This document shows, in pieces, positions 1-8,500 of a stretch of DNA of 64,000 nucleotides. The translations under genes and the position numbers were made by a program. Under the pieces are notes generated by a model. It was not told the DNA's origin. It saw only the letters and a list, made by a program, of their open reading frames with translations, and ran no database searches. Positions within the stretch are counted from its first letter, which is position 1. Each line of letters starts with the position of its first letter. The stretch comes from Lonepinella koalarum (GTDB taxonomy: Bacteria; Pseudomonadota; Gammaproteobacteria; Enterobacterales; Pasteurellaceae), in the NCBI RefSeq assembly GCF_042926695.1, contig NZ_CP170642.1:2046001-2110000 (forward strand), given 5' to 3'.

Positions 1-359
1 AACCGAGTGATCGCATCAGGTAAATCATAGGGTAAATAAAAATGGCTAACAGAATCGCCAAAAGCGGCTTTGACACGAGCTGATCCTGTTGGCGTCACCG
101 TTGTCACCGTAATCGGTAAATTAGGGTATTCCGTTTGAATTTGACGAACTAAAGGCGTGGCTGCAATAACTTCACCGACAGATGCCGCATGAATAATAAT
201 CCCATTCGGTTGTGGTCGTTCTAACTCCGCATAGAACAAACCGTAACGTTCACTAATACGCCTACGGTAATCTGGGGATTTAATACTACGTCCTAACATA
301 AAGAGCAACAAAAATGGTTGCAACAAATACATGACAAACGTATAAAAAAAACCTAGCAT
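1..359 (-). CDS. waaA: 3-deoxy-D-manno-octulosonic acid transferase, 5' part
   Basis: The reading frame starts at an ATG ending at 359 and is open to the window edge, giving about the first 119 residues. It begins with a hydrophobic anchor (MLGFFYTFVMYLLQPF) followed by a GT-B N-terminal half with the motif HAASVGEV near residue 65 and TVTTVTPTGS near 90, both typical of the KdtA/WaaA family. This inner-membrane enzyme adds Kdo to lipid A at the start of the LPS/LOS inner core. It lies downstream of tpiA on the same strand, but a strong hairpin separates the two, so it is probably transcribed separately. The C-terminal part is outside the window. Family assignment is firm. Confidence 0.9.
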   Translation of the reverse strand, partial: MLGFFYTFVMYLLQPFLLLFMLGRSIKSPDYRRRISERYGLFYAELERPQPNGIIIHAASVGEVIAATPLVRQIQTEYPNLPITVTTVTPTGSARVKAAFGDSVSHFYLPYDLPDAITR

Positions 360-427
360 AAAGAATGCCTAATATTCAATATAACGAATATGACATTATA
401 GCGATTTTAAACATAAACCGAAAGTAA

Positions 428-461
428 AAAAGCGCTCAGAGCAACGATCTGAGCGCTTTTT
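428..461 (-). terminator. Intrinsic terminator after tpiA
   Basis: A perfect inverted repeat, GCGCTCAGA and TCTGAGCGC with a 7-nt loop, is flanked by A-run and T-run and so can act in both directions. On the minus strand it follows the tpiA stop codon directly and precedes waaA. Confidence 0.85.
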
Positions 462-483
462 ATCATTTATATTTTATGACCAA

Positions 484-1254
484 TTACGCCTTAGCCACAG
501 CTGCTGCTTTCACAATGACGGCAAACGCAGGTGCTTTTAATGATGCTCCACCAACTAATGCACCATCAATATCTGGTTGAGTAAATAACTCTGCTGCATT
601 GGCATCATTTACAGAACCACCGTATTGAATAATCACTTGATCGGCTACAGCTTGAGATTTTGCTGCAATATGATCACGAATAAATTTATGCACTGCTTGA
701 GCTTGAGCTGGGGTTGCAGATTTACCTGTTCCAATTGCCCAAATTGGTTCATATGCAATCACCGCACCATTAAAGGCTTCTACACCTAATGCATTAATAA
801 CCGCATCAATTTGTCTTGCGCAAACTTCTTGGGTTTTGCCGGCTTCATTTTCGGCTTCGGATTCACCGATACATAATACTGGAACTAATCCAGCTTCTTT
901 CAACACACCAAATTTTTTCGCAATAAATTCATCACTTTCTTTGTGATATGTACGACGCTCCGAGTGACCAATAATAATATATTTCGCCCCAAAATCTTTT
1001 AACATCGCAGTAGAAATATCACCGGTAAACGCCCCTTGCAGATTAATATCCACATTTTGTGAACCTAACGCAATTTCACTACCGGCCAATGCAGCTTCCG
1101 CTTCGGCTAAATACATGACTGGTGGTGCAATCGCCACGCCACAACCTGTTACACCTTGAAGTTCTTTTTTCAAACCTTCAATTAATTCTTTGGTAAATGC
1201 TTTACTACCATTTAATTTCCAGTTACCCATAACGAGTGGTTTACGAACTGCCAT
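484..1254 (-). CDS. tpiA: Triosephosphate isomerase
   Basis: A 256-residue TIM-barrel enzyme that interconverts dihydroxyacetone phosphate and glyceraldehyde 3-phosphate in the cytoplasm. The catalytic residues are all visible: Lys13 in GNWKLNG, His97 in GHSERR and Glu169 in AYEPIWAIGTGKS, whose last part is the phosphate-closing loop 6. The phosphate-binding YGGSV and GGASL motifs lie near the C-terminus. The length matches the family (about 255). It is a single-gene unit here, with a 180-nt upstream region shared with the divergent GNAT gene and a strong terminator after it. It also supplies the entry point for the DHAP made by the rhamnose locus further right. Confidence 0.98.
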   Translation of the reverse strand: MAVRKPLVMGNWKLNGSKAFTKELIEGLKKELQGVTGCGVAIAPPVMYLAEAEAALAGSEIALGSQNVDINLQGAFTGDISTAMLKDFGAKYIIIGHSERRTYHKESDEFIAKKFGVLKEAGLVPVLCIGESEAENEAGKTQEVCARQIDAVINALGVEAFNGAVIAYEPIWAIGTGKSATPAQAQAVHKFIRDHIAAKSQAVADQVIIQYGGSVNDANAAELFTQPDIDGALVGGASLKAPAFAVIVKAAAVAKA

Positions 1255-1436
1255 TTGAATTCTCCATATAAATTAATCAAAATGAATAAACTTAATATAA
1301 CAAATTTTTAGCCCAATTTTTGTTTTTTTTCATCTTTTTTTGATCTAACAGGTGATTATTCTCAAATTACAAGGTACAATCTACTGTATAAATTTGTTAT
1401 TTTTTAATCAATCCTAACCTATAAGCATCTAACATT

Positions 1437-1874
1437 ATGCGTATTTTCAAAGCTGAACAATGGAATCTCGCCGTATTACTTCCACTATTTGAAGAATACC
1501 GTTTGTCACACGGCATGGCAGAAAATCCGGAAAGAACCCATCAATTTCTTAATAACCGGATTCGTTTTAGTGAAAGTATTTTCTTCTTAGCCCTTGATAA
1601 CCAACAAAAAGCGGTCGGCTTTATTCAACTCTATCCCCGTTTATCATCCCTACAATTACAACGCTACTGGCAATTAACCGATATTTTTGTACAAAATAAT
1701 CCTCAAAAAACCGAAATTTACACCGCACTTATTGAAAAAGCGAAAGAATTTGTGTGTTTTACTCAAGCAAAAATGCTCACCGTAGAACAGGATCAACACC
1801 CGCAATATATTTTAGAAATGGAAGGATTTAAACGCAATCCGCAAAAGGCAGTGTTTGAATTAAGTTTAAATTAA
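1437..1874 (+). CDS. GNAT family N-acetyltransferase
   Basis: A 145-residue protein of the acyl-CoA N-acyltransferase fold. It starts with a strand-helix pattern typical of the family, has a central strand AVGFIQLYPRLSS followed by the acceptor-site strand LTDIFVQ, then an amphipathic helix and a final YILEMEGFKRNPQKAVFELSL segment corresponding to motif B. The acetyl-CoA pyrophosphate loop (Q/RxxGxG/A) is not obvious, so substrate and even activity are open. Its 3' end overlaps the convergent yggU gene by 9 nt. It stands alone downstream of the divergent tpiA promoter region. Fold assignment is good; the function is unknown. Confidence 0.75.
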   Translation: MRIFKAEQWNLAVLLPLFEEYRLSHGMAENPERTHQFLNNRIRFSESIFFLALDNQQKAVGFIQLYPRLSSLQLQRYWQLTDIFVQNNPQKTEIYTALIEKAKEFVCFTQAKMLTVEQDQHPQYILEMEGFKRNPQKAVFELSLN

Positions 1875-2153
1875 CGAAATAATCTCAGACGGAATAGTCT
1901 TCGGTTCAGAAATAAATACCTGCTTATGTCGATTCAATTCGCCTTTTTCTAACTGAATCATACTTTTTGGCACTTTAAATAATTTACTCAAATATTTCAA
2001 CAAATGCACATTCGCCGCCCCATCAATAGGTGGTGCTGTAATGCTGATTTTTAATTCATCAGCATGTAATCCTATGATCGCATCACGACTGGCTTTAGGT
2101 TGCAATAAAATCCGCAACCGCAAGCCATTTGCTGTTTGTTCTATTGCGGACAT
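1866..2153 (-). CDS. yggU: DUF167 (YggU) family protein
   Basis: A 95-residue protein matching the YggU/DUF167 family, recognised by the pattern LQPKASRDAIIG near the N-terminus, then AANVHLLKYLSKLFKVPKS and a final basic strand LNRHKQVFI. The biochemical role of this family is not established. It follows yggT by 27 nt on the same strand, the same pairing found in Escherichia coli, so the two are probably co-transcribed. The 3' end overlaps the convergent GNAT gene. Confidence 0.9.
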   Translation of the reverse strand: MSAIEQTANGLRLRILLQPKASRDAIIGLHADELKISITAPPIDGAANVHLLKYLSKLFKVPKSMIQLEKGELNRHKQVFISEPKTIPSEIISLI

Positions 2154-2180
2154 AAAAATCTCATCAAATTACGCCGCACT

Positions 2181-2753
2181 TTACACAATTTTCCAAATAC
2201 CATAAGGAATAATGTCATACATCACTTTATCTAACCAAAACAGCACAAACGCCAATATCATGGGGGAAAAATCAATCATGCCCGTTTTCGGTAATAGCCG
2301 GCGAATTGGACGTAAAACCGGCTCGCCTAATTGATACAATAAATAAGACAAAGGATCATTGCCCCGTCTAAACCAACTTAAAATTGCGCCGATAAAAATT
2401 ACATATAAAATCATCTCACCCCAAATTTTTATGACAGTCAATATACCAACAACGGTAAATAAACCGAGATTTTCCACCACGCCGTCAAATGACCATTTTC
2501 CCCCTAAGATAGCCAATAAAGGATATTTAACTAAGCCTACTACAAAGACAAAAATCAACGCTGCAATATCCATATTTTTACGTGGTTTAAAAGTCTTACG
2601 TATTGGATTTAACACCGGATCCGTCAATTTCACTACGGCTTGTGAAATGGGATTATAAAAATCTGCTTGACAATATTGTAACCACATGCGAAACATGACG
2701 ACCAGCAGATACACGCCTAAAATACTGTTCACTAAATATTGAATTGAATTCAT
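2181..2753 (-). CDS. yggT: YggT family inner-membrane protein
   Basis: A 190-residue integral membrane protein with two copies of the YGGT unit, each a pair of hydrophobic segments. The first unit has LVVMFRMWLQ and then PVLNPIRKTF; the second repeats this as AILSWFRRGN and PVLRPIRRLLP. This internal duplication is typical of the family. YggT proteins are linked with osmotic tolerance and, in Gram-positives and cyanobacteria, with division and envelope organisation, but the molecular role is unclear. It is the first gene of the yggT-yggU unit. Confidence 0.9.
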   Translation of the reverse strand: MNSIQYLVNSILGVYLLVVMFRMWLQYCQADFYNPISQAVVKLTDPVLNPIRKTFKPRKNMDIAALIFVFVVGLVKYPLLAILGGKWSFDGVVENLGLFTVVGILTVIKIWGEMILYVIFIGAILSWFRRGNDPLSYLLYQLGEPVLRPIRRLLPKTGMIDFSPMILAFVLFWLDKVMYDIIPYGIWKIV

Positions 2754-2931
2754 TGATTGACCCCGAAATAACGTTTAATTAAAGCTAAAGATAAAGGTTA
2801 ACTAAAGGAAAATCAAGGGAAAAGACATTTTCCTTACAATCTAACCACTCTCATGATCACTAAAGTGCGGTTTATTTTTCTTTATTTTTTATTTTTCGTT
2901 ATAATACCTCGATAATAAATAGGAACAAATT

Positions 2932-3186
2932 ATGACAAAATACAATAAACTTCGTATTGAGTGGGATTGTCGCCGTGGGATGTTGGAATTAGACAAGGTG
3001 ATTATGCCCTTTTATCAACAACATTTTGATGGACTAAGTGAGTGCCAAAAACAGAGTTTTATTCGTTTATTGGCTTGTACAGACTTGCAGCTTTTTTCTT
3101 GGTTTTTCAATCGCACACCAGCGATAGATACGGAGTTGCAAGCAATGGTTGACTATATTCATCAAACATTGCAGTTAAGCAATTAG
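2932..3186 (+). CDS. sdhE: Succinate dehydrogenase flavinylation factor SdhE
   Basis: An 84-residue SdhE/YgfY (DUF339) protein. The signature RRGM at residues 14-17 (in WDCRRGMLELD) is the conserved FAD-transfer motif of the family. SdhE helps attach FAD covalently to the flavoprotein subunits of succinate dehydrogenase and fumarate reductase in the cytoplasm. It lies about 100 nt upstream of rpoE on the same strand but a separate sigma-E type promoter follows it, so rpoE need not depend on read-through. An uptake-sequence copy lies just upstream at 2862. Confidence 0.93.
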   Translation: MTKYNKLRIEWDCRRGMLELDKVIMPFYQQHFDGLSECQKQSFIRLLACTDLQLFSWFFNRTPAIDTELQAMVDYIHQTLQLSN

Positions 3187-3214
3187 CTTTTTTTCGTACC
3201 TTTTTTAAAATATT

Positions 3215-3242
3215 TGAACTTTTTAGAAAACGGTTGCTCTAA
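3215..3242 (+). promoter_or_regulatory. Sigma-E type promoter for rpoE
   Basis: TGAACTT at 3215-3221 and TCTAA at 3238-3242 are separated by 16 nt. This matches the -35 GGAACTT and -10 TCTRA pattern used by RpoE and known to autoregulate rpoE operons in enterobacteria. The predicted start is about 40 nt before the rpoE ATG at 3288. Confidence 0.7.
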
Positions 3243-3287
3243 CCAAATACAGTGCTTGTTGTTTTATCGCAAGCCACAAGAGATAAT

Positions 3288-3863
3288 ATGACTGAACAGA
3301 TTACCGATCAGGCTTTAGTAGAAAGAGTACAGCAAGGGGATAAGAAAGCCTTTAATTTGTTGGTTTCTCGTTATCAAAACAAGGTAGCAGGCTTATTAAC
3401 ACGTTATGTACCACGCAATGATATTCCCGATGTGGTGCAAGAATCCTTTATCAAGGCATATCGCTCAATGGATTCTTTTCGTGGTGACAGTGCTTTTTAT
3501 ACTTGGCTTTACCGAATCGCAGTGAATACTGCAAAGAATTATTTGACGGCACAAGGTCGCCGTCCGCCGAACGAAGATATTTTAGCAGAAGATGCTGAAA
3601 GTTACGATTCAGGCACGAATTTACGTGATGTGGATACGCCAGAGAATGAGTTACTCTCAGCGGAATTAAAAAAGATTGTTTTTGATACGATCGAGAGTAT
3701 GCAAGAAGAACTGAAAACCGCCATTACATTACGTGAGCTAGAAGGGTTGAGTTACGAAGAAATTGCCGATATTATGGATTGTCCAGTGGGTACTGTACGT
3801 TCTCGAATCTTCCGAGCAAGAGAAATTATTGAAAATAAAATTAATCCGCTGTTACAGCGATAA
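3288..3863 (+). CDS. rpoE: RNA polymerase sigma factor RpoE
   Basis: A 191-residue ECF sigma factor, the same length as E. coli RpoE. Region 2 is seen as DIPDVVQESFIKAYR and FYTWLYRIAVNTAKNYL, with the conserved YTWLYRIA core; region 4 is the helix-turn-helix LSYEEIADIMDCPVGTVRSRIFRARE. The ATG at 3288 (MTEQITDQ) is chosen over upstream starts because it gives the family N-terminus. RpoE directs the response to misfolded outer-membrane proteins and is held by RseA. It heads the rpoE-rseA-rseB-rseC group and has a matching sigma-E promoter in front, implying positive autoregulation. Confidence 0.97.
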   Translation: MTEQITDQALVERVQQGDKKAFNLLVSRYQNKVAGLLTRYVPRNDIPDVVQESFIKAYRSMDSFRGDSAFYTWLYRIAVNTAKNYLTAQGRRPPNEDILAEDAESYDSGTNLRDVDTPENELLSAELKKIVFDTIESMQEELKTAITLRELEGLSYEEIADIMDCPVGTVRSRIFRAREIIENKINPLLQR

Positions 3864-3907
3864 CATCCGTAACAACGGCAAACTAAACAATTAATTGGGG
3901 TATTATT

Positions 3908-4474
3908 ATGCAAAAAGAGTTACTTTCCGCCTATATGGACGGTGAACAAGTAAGTAACGAATTCACTGCTACATTGTGTCGTGATGGCGAATTACAACAA
4001 AGTTGGGCAAACTTCCATACTATCCGTTCTGTAATTCGTGAAGAAAGTGCGGTCTTCTTAGGGGCTGATTTTACGGCAAAAATGGATGCCTTAATTGCAG
4101 CAGAAGCACCGTTACAAATGTCACAGCCAACACCAGACGAAGTAGAAACCTCACCGTTTATGCAAAAATTAAAAGCCATGTTTGTGCCGTTAACACAAGT
4201 TGCCGTGGCAGCTGGGGTGTGTTTAGTCGCCGTATTAGGTGTGCAAACCTTTAACGCCAGCCAAACGGAGAAATCTGCTGATACCCCCGTATTACAAACT
4301 TTACCATTTAATAATGGCGTGCAACAAGTGAGCTATAATGCACCAAGTAAAGATGTCATTACTAATGAACAAATCGAACAGAAAAATAAACGGATGGGCG
4401 CAATGTTACAAAATTACGAATTGCAACGCCGTTTACATGCTGACGGTGTAAATTTAGGTCAACATCAAAAATAA
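3908..4474 (+). CDS. rseA: Anti-sigma-E factor RseA
   Basis: A 188-residue single-pass inner-membrane protein. The N-terminal cytoplasmic domain begins MQKELLSAYMDGE, typical of the ASD fold that clamps RpoE. One membrane helix follows at about residues 96-118 (PLTQVAVAAGVCLVAVLGVQ), and the periplasmic tail has the coiled or disordered Gln-rich region that binds RseB and is cut by DegS and RseP in the family. It follows rpoE by 44 nt and is preceded by TTGGGGT rather than a strong Shine-Dalgarno. A terminator-like hairpin separates it from rseB. Confidence 0.93.
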   Translation: MQKELLSAYMDGEQVSNEFTATLCRDGELQQSWANFHTIRSVIREESAVFLGADFTAKMDALIAAEAPLQMSQPTPDEVETSPFMQKLKAMFVPLTQVAVAAGVCLVAVLGVQTFNASQTEKSADTPVLQTLPFNNGVQQVSYNAPSKDVITNEQIEQKNKRMGAMLQNYELQRRLHADGVNLGQHQK

Positions 4475-4491
4475 TTTATATTTGTTCTCTG

Positions 4492-4523
4492 ATCACCACC
4501 GTTTGCGGTGGTGATTTTGTTTT
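4492..4523 (+). terminator. Terminator-like hairpin between rseA and rseB
   Basis: A perfect 10-bp stem, ATCACCACCG with CGGTGGTGAT and a 4-nt loop, is followed by TTTTGTTTT. It has the form of an intrinsic terminator inside the operon and could reduce rseBC expression relative to rpoE-rseA. Confidence 0.75.
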
Positions 4524-4563
4524 AAATGAATGATAATATAAAAATAAACGGTGGAGTTGTTCA

Positions 4564-5523
4564 ATGTTAAAAATTATCAAAAATCTAACCGCACTTTCAC
4601 TACTATTCAGTTTGCCTAGTGCCGTATTGGCGCAAGAAAATCTTACCCCACAGCAATTAGTGACATCAATGACTAAAGCTCAAACCGAATTAAACTATCA
4701 AATTTCTTTTGTGCAAACTAATCTAACAGATTTGCAAGCTTTTCGTTATAAACACGTTAATTTAGACAATAAAAGCTACGCTCAATTAACCACTTTAGAA
4801 AGTAGTCAACAAGATATTATTCGTCGCGACAACTTGGTCAGCTATTTCCAAAGCAATTTCACCCCGTTTACTATTCAATCTAATCATATTATCGATTATT
4901 TACCAAATATCTTATCGGCTAACATCGAAAAACTCGCAGAAAACTATGATTTTTCTGCCTTGGGACGTAATCGTGTGGCAGATCGTTTAGTACAAGTGAT
5001 TAGAATTATGCCAAAAGATGATTTCCGCTATCAATATGTACTGTTCATTGATGAAGAAACCCATTTATTATTACGTAGTGATCTGATTGATCGCAATGAT
5101 AATTTACTGGAAAGTTTCCATGTGGTGAATTTGTATATTGGTGATGAAATCAAGTCATTAGTGGAACAATTAAATGCGCTTCATTTTCCGCCGTTACTCA
5201 CCGATGAATCAAATGAAAAACCGTCGATTACCAGTTGGCAGACAAAATGGTTGCCTAAAGGCTTTACTTTAGTGAGTGAAAATGCTGATCCAGAAGATAT
5301 TGATGGTAACAATATTATTGAAAGCCGCTTATATAGCGACGGATTATTTTCCTTTACTATTTATGTAGCAGATAAAATTATCAATGGAAATCAAGATAAT
5401 CTCTGGCGACAGGGAATGAATACCATCTATAGTGAAAATATCGGAGATAAAGAAGTGACATTAATTGGTCAAATTCCATCTGCTACCGCAAAACGTATTG
5501 TGCAAGATTTACAATTTAAATAA
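4564..5523 (+). CDS. rseB: Sigma-E regulatory protein RseB
   Basis: A 319-residue periplasmic protein with a Sec signal peptide (hydrophobic core LTALSLLFSL, likely cleavage after SAVLA). The large MucB/RseB N-terminal domain and the smaller C-terminal domain (from about residue 215, WQTKWLPKGFTL) are both present. RseB binds the RseA periplasmic tail and blocks DegS cleavage until lipid or LPS signals release it. It lies 90 nt after rseA with an intervening terminator-like hairpin, and 11 nt before rseC. The signal peptide Thr-Ala-Leu is encoded by a copy of the DNA uptake sequence at about 4588. Confidence 0.93.
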   Translation: MLKIIKNLTALSLLFSLPSAVLAQENLTPQQLVTSMTKAQTELNYQISFVQTNLTDLQAFRYKHVNLDNKSYAQLTTLESSQQDIIRRDNLVSYFQSNFTPFTIQSNHIIDYLPNILSANIEKLAENYDFSALGRNRVADRLVQVIRIMPKDDFRYQYVLFIDEETHLLLRSDLIDRNDNLLESFHVVNLYIGDEIKSLVEQLNALHFPPLLTDESNEKPSITSWQTKWLPKGFTLVSENADPEDIDGNNIIESRLYSDGLFSFTIYVADKIINGNQDNLWRQGMNTIYSENIGDKEVTLIGQIPSATAKRIVQDLQFK

Positions 5524-5534
5524 AGGATTAAGTA

Positions 5535-5969
5535 ATGATTAAAGAAAGTGCTGTAGTAATTGATTATCAACCAGGTGTGGCAACAGTGAAATGCCAATCA
5601 CAATCAGCATGTGGCAGTTGCACTGCGAAATCTGTTTGTGGCACATCAGCACTGTCCGAATTAACGGGCGAACCCGGTGAACATATTTTTATCTTAGAAA
5701 CCATTACACCGCTAAAAATAGGGCAAACCATTGAAATTGGCTTAGAAGAAAGATCACTCCTATTTTCCGCATTATTGCTTTATTTTTTACCATTATTAAC
5801 GATTTTAGTCACCGCCTTTATTGGTGAAAAATTGTTCCAACACGAATTAATCAATGCGATTTTTATCTTTTTTTGTACCGCAATTTCCTTTGTAGCAGTG
5901 CGTTATTATGCAAAAAACGTACAAAAAAAATCGGCATTTAAGCCGATTTTGTTGAGAATACTAGCATAA
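5535..5969 (+). CDS. rseC: SoxR-reducing / sigma-E modulator RseC
   Basis: A 144-residue RseC/MucC family membrane protein. The N-terminal part has the family cysteine cluster CGSCTAKSVCG near residues 27-37, a possible metal or iron-sulfur site, followed by two membrane helices (LLFSALLLYFLPLLTILVTAF and LINAIFIFFCTAISFVAV). In other bacteria RseC affects sigma-E signalling and the SoxR-reducing complex. It is the last gene of the rpoE group, 11 nt after rseB. The last codons contain the hairpin AAATCGGC/GCCGATTT, so the gene end may double as a weak terminator. Confidence 0.92.
   Translation: MIKESAVVIDYQPGVATVKCQSQSACGSCTAKSVCGTSALSELTGEPGEHIFILETITPLKIGQTIEIGLEERSLLFSALLLYFLPLLTILVTAFIGEKLFQHELINAIFIFFCTAISFVAVRYYAKNVQKKSAFKPILLRILA
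5930..5951 (+). terminator. Hairpin inside the rseC 3' end
   Basis: AATCGGC and GCCGATT with a 6-nt loop sit in the last 40 nt of rseC, preceded by an A-run and followed by TTTTG. It could be a weak terminator that overlaps coding sequence; the T-tract is short. Confidence 0.4.
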
Positions 5970-6023
5970 TAGTCGCAATGGAAAAAAATGATGAAATAAG
6001 TTAACAAACAGTTCTGCCAAAAT

Positions 6024-6836
6024 TTATCTCAACTCTCTGGGGCAAAAACCAAATTCATGTTTAAAACAACTTGCAAAGTAACTACTATCACTATATCCAC
6101 TCTCTAAGGCAATATCAATAATCGCTTTCTCACTGAATTTTAATTGGTAATAGGCGTAGGATAGTCTCAGCTTATTCACATATTGTTGTGGCGTGATACC
6201 TAATTTCTCCTTTACCATACGTTGCAATGATCTTAACGGTAGTTGAAAATCTTGGCTTAACTGTTGCCAATTAATCTCTTGTTTAAAATTAAAACTTAAA
6301 TAACGCAAGAGCTGATATAAATTTTCATCTCTCCCTCCTCTTGAATCTTGATTTACATTGACGCAGTATTGATTTTGCTGTACTAAATTCAGAATTTGTA
6401 AAAAACTGCTTTCTTGCTGTAAGGCGTTTAAAGGATCTTGCTGTAACAATGCTATTTGTTGATTGATGTTGCTCAATACTTGGTGTTTCACCATTTTATA
6501 TTGAGATTGATTGGGAGCAAGATCTTGTAAAATTGCATCAACATTATGAATAAATTTAAAATCATTTTTAGGTTTGAGTAAAATATTCGTGAGATGAAGA
6601 TTATCTACATTTTCATATAAATGATGGTCATCGGCATTAATATACAGCACCATGCCTTGATGTAATTCATGGGGATAACCGTTGAGAATATGCCGTCCAC
6701 TTCCCTTTGTTACCAACACAAGCTCATTAAAATCATGGGTATGTTCAGGGTAATTTTCTTGTGGTAAGCGTGGCTCAATGGCTAATAATTGCTGACTTGA
6801 GCGGAAGAAATCTTTATAGGATAGTCTAGTGAACAT
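6024..6836 (-). CDS. rhaS: L-rhamnose operon transcriptional activator (AraC family)
   Basis: A 270-residue AraC/XylS regulator. The N-terminal cupin sugar-binding half has the RhaS-like stretch AIEPRLPQENYPEHTHDF near residues 19-36, and the C-terminal half carries two helix-turn-helix motifs ending with SGYSDSSYFASCFKHEFGFCPRELR. This resembles E. coli RhaS more than RhaR. It is divergent from rhaBADT-fucO-rhaM across a 200-nt region with a CRP site, the usual arrangement for a rhamnose-responsive activator. Only one regulator is present, whereas E. coli has the RhaS-RhaR pair. Confidence 0.9.
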   Translation of the reverse strand: MFTRLSYKDFFRSSQQLLAIEPRLPQENYPEHTHDFNELVLVTKGSGRHILNGYPHELHQGMVLYINADDHHLYENVDNLHLTNILLKPKNDFKFIHNVDAILQDLAPNQSQYKMVKHQVLSNINQQIALLQQDPLNALQQESSFLQILNLVQQNQYCVNVNQDSRGGRDENLYQLLRYLSFNFKQEINWQQLSQDFQLPLRSLQRMVKEKLGITPQQYVNKLRLSYAYYQLKFSEKAIIDIALESGYSDSSYFASCFKHEFGFCPRELR

Positions 6837-6913
6837 TTTTTGCCCTCTCTTTAAAGCTAGTATAAAACTTTAACAAGTTGGTGATAATTTCTTTTCTCAC
6901 TATTTTTTCGATT

Positions 6914-6929
6914 TGTGACACAGATCACA
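6914..6929 (+). promoter_or_regulatory. CRP-cAMP binding site in rhaS-rhaB region
   Basis: TGTGA-CACAGA-TCACA is a near-ideal CRP site with both half-sites intact. It is 112 nt before the rhaB ATG and 78 nt before the rhaS start on the other strand, so carbon catabolite control of the rhamnose genes is expected. Confidence 0.85.
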
Positions 6930-7040
6930 TCGACTATTAATTTTCCGCCAAAATCTCTTCTTTTCCTGTCGCTTAACTTAAAGAATCTTCAAACAAAACG
7001 GCTTACACTCCCTTTCACTTACTGTTCTAAAGGGGGTTCT

Positions 7041-8489
7041 ATGACGAATTTAAATATTGCAGCCGTGGATCTTGGCGCATCCAGCGGACGTGTGATGTTG
7101 GCAACTTATACCACAAATAGTCAACAGATTACACTCAATGAAATTCATCGTTTCAAAAATCAATTTATTCATCAAAATGGCCACGATTGTTGGGATCTAA
7201 ATTACCTTGAAAAAGAAATCCAAACTGGACTTGATAAAATTCTTAACAGCGGGAAAGCATTACATAGTATCGGTATCGACACTTGGGGTGTGGACTACGT
7301 ATTGTTAGATAAAAACGGTAATGTTATTGCTCCAACCTATGCTTATCGTGATCACCGCACTGATTTGGTGATGCCAAAAGTACAACAAGAACTAGGCAAA
7401 GAAACCATTTACCATAAAACAGGCATCCAATTTTTACCGTTCAATACCCTTTATCAACTCAAAGCCACGGTGGATGAAAACCCTGATTGGCTTAATCAAG
7501 TCACCGATTTTTTGATGATTCCCGATTATTTAAACTACCGCTTGACTGGCGTAATGAATCGTGAATATACCAATGCCACCACCACGCAATTAGTCAATGT
7601 CAATACCGACAGTTGGGATCTGGAATTAATTGATTATCTTGGTTTACCACCAAGTTGGTTTGGACAAATTCGTCATCCAGGGCATCAAGTAGGATATTGG
7701 CAAAACCATATTCCTGTGATGTCCGTGGCAAGCCATGACACCGCTAGTGCGGTGATTGCATCGCCGCTTGCTGATGAAAATGCCGCCTATCTTTGTTCTG
7801 GCACTTGGTCATTAATGGGCTTAGATCGCTTAACCCCTTGTACCAATGATACCGCAATGAATAACAATATTACCAACGAAGGCGGTGTAGACGGGCATTA
7901 TCGTATTCTCAAAAACATCATGGGCTTGTGGTTGTTTAACCGCCTTTGTGCTGAGCGTGACGTAAAAGATATTGCTGCCCTTGTGAATGATGCCGAACAA
8001 CTTCCTGCATTTGCGAGCCTAATTAACCCGAATGCAGAGTGTTTCTTAAACCCACCGTCTATGGTGCAAACCATTCAACAGTATTGTGCAAGCCACAATC
8101 AAATTGTGCCAGAAACTACCGCACAATTAGCTCGTTGTATTTTTGACAGTCTTGCCATGTTATATCGCCAAGTGGCATTACAACTGGCTGACTTACAAGG
8201 TAAACCTATCAGTAGCTTGCACATTGTTGGCGGTGGTAGCCAAAATACCTTGTTAAATCAACTTTGTGCCGATTTATGCGATATTGATGTATGGGCTGGT
8301 CCTATTGAAGCATCAGTATTAGGCAATGTAGGTTGTCAACTAATGGCACTCGATCAAATTAAAAACCAAGCAGAATTCCGTCACATTGTGGCGAAAAACT
8401 TTCCATTAAAACATTTCCAAAAACAACCGCACTTTTTGTCTGATTCTCTTATTGAGAAAAAATGGCAAGAATTTTGTGCATTAAATTAA
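7041..8489 (+). CDS. rhaB: Rhamnulokinase
   Basis: A 482-residue FGGY-family kinase that phosphorylates L-rhamnulose at O1 using ATP. The N-terminal ATPase motif AAVDLGASSGRVM and the central SIGIDTWGVDYVLLD, with SHDTASAV around the hinge and LHIVGGGSQNTLLNQLCAD in the C-terminal domain, are characteristic. The ATG at 7041 is chosen because it follows the strong Shine-Dalgarno AAAGGGGG and yields the family N-terminus; the frame stays open upstream. It is the first gene of the rhamnose operon, 11 nt before rhaA. Confidence 0.97.
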   Translation: MTNLNIAAVDLGASSGRVMLATYTTNSQQITLNEIHRFKNQFIHQNGHDCWDLNYLEKEIQTGLDKILNSGKALHSIGIDTWGVDYVLLDKNGNVIAPTYAYRDHRTDLVMPKVQQELGKETIYHKTGIQFLPFNTLYQLKATVDENPDWLNQVTDFLMIPDYLNYRLTGVMNREYTNATTTQLVNVNTDSWDLELIDYLGLPPSWFGQIRHPGHQVGYWQNHIPVMSVASHDTASAVIASPLADENAAYLCSGTWSLMGLDRLTPCTNDTAMNNNITNEGGVDGHYRILKNIMGLWLFNRLCAERDVKDIAALVNDAEQLPAFASLINPNAECFLNPPSMVQTIQQYCASHNQIVPETTAQLARCIFDSLAMLYRQVALQLADLQGKPISSLHIVGGGSQNTLLNQLCADLCDIDVWAGPIEASVLGNVGCQLMALDQIKNQAEFRHIVAKNFPLKHFQKQPHFLSDSLIEKKWQEFCALN

Positions 8490-8500
8490 GGAGTATTACT

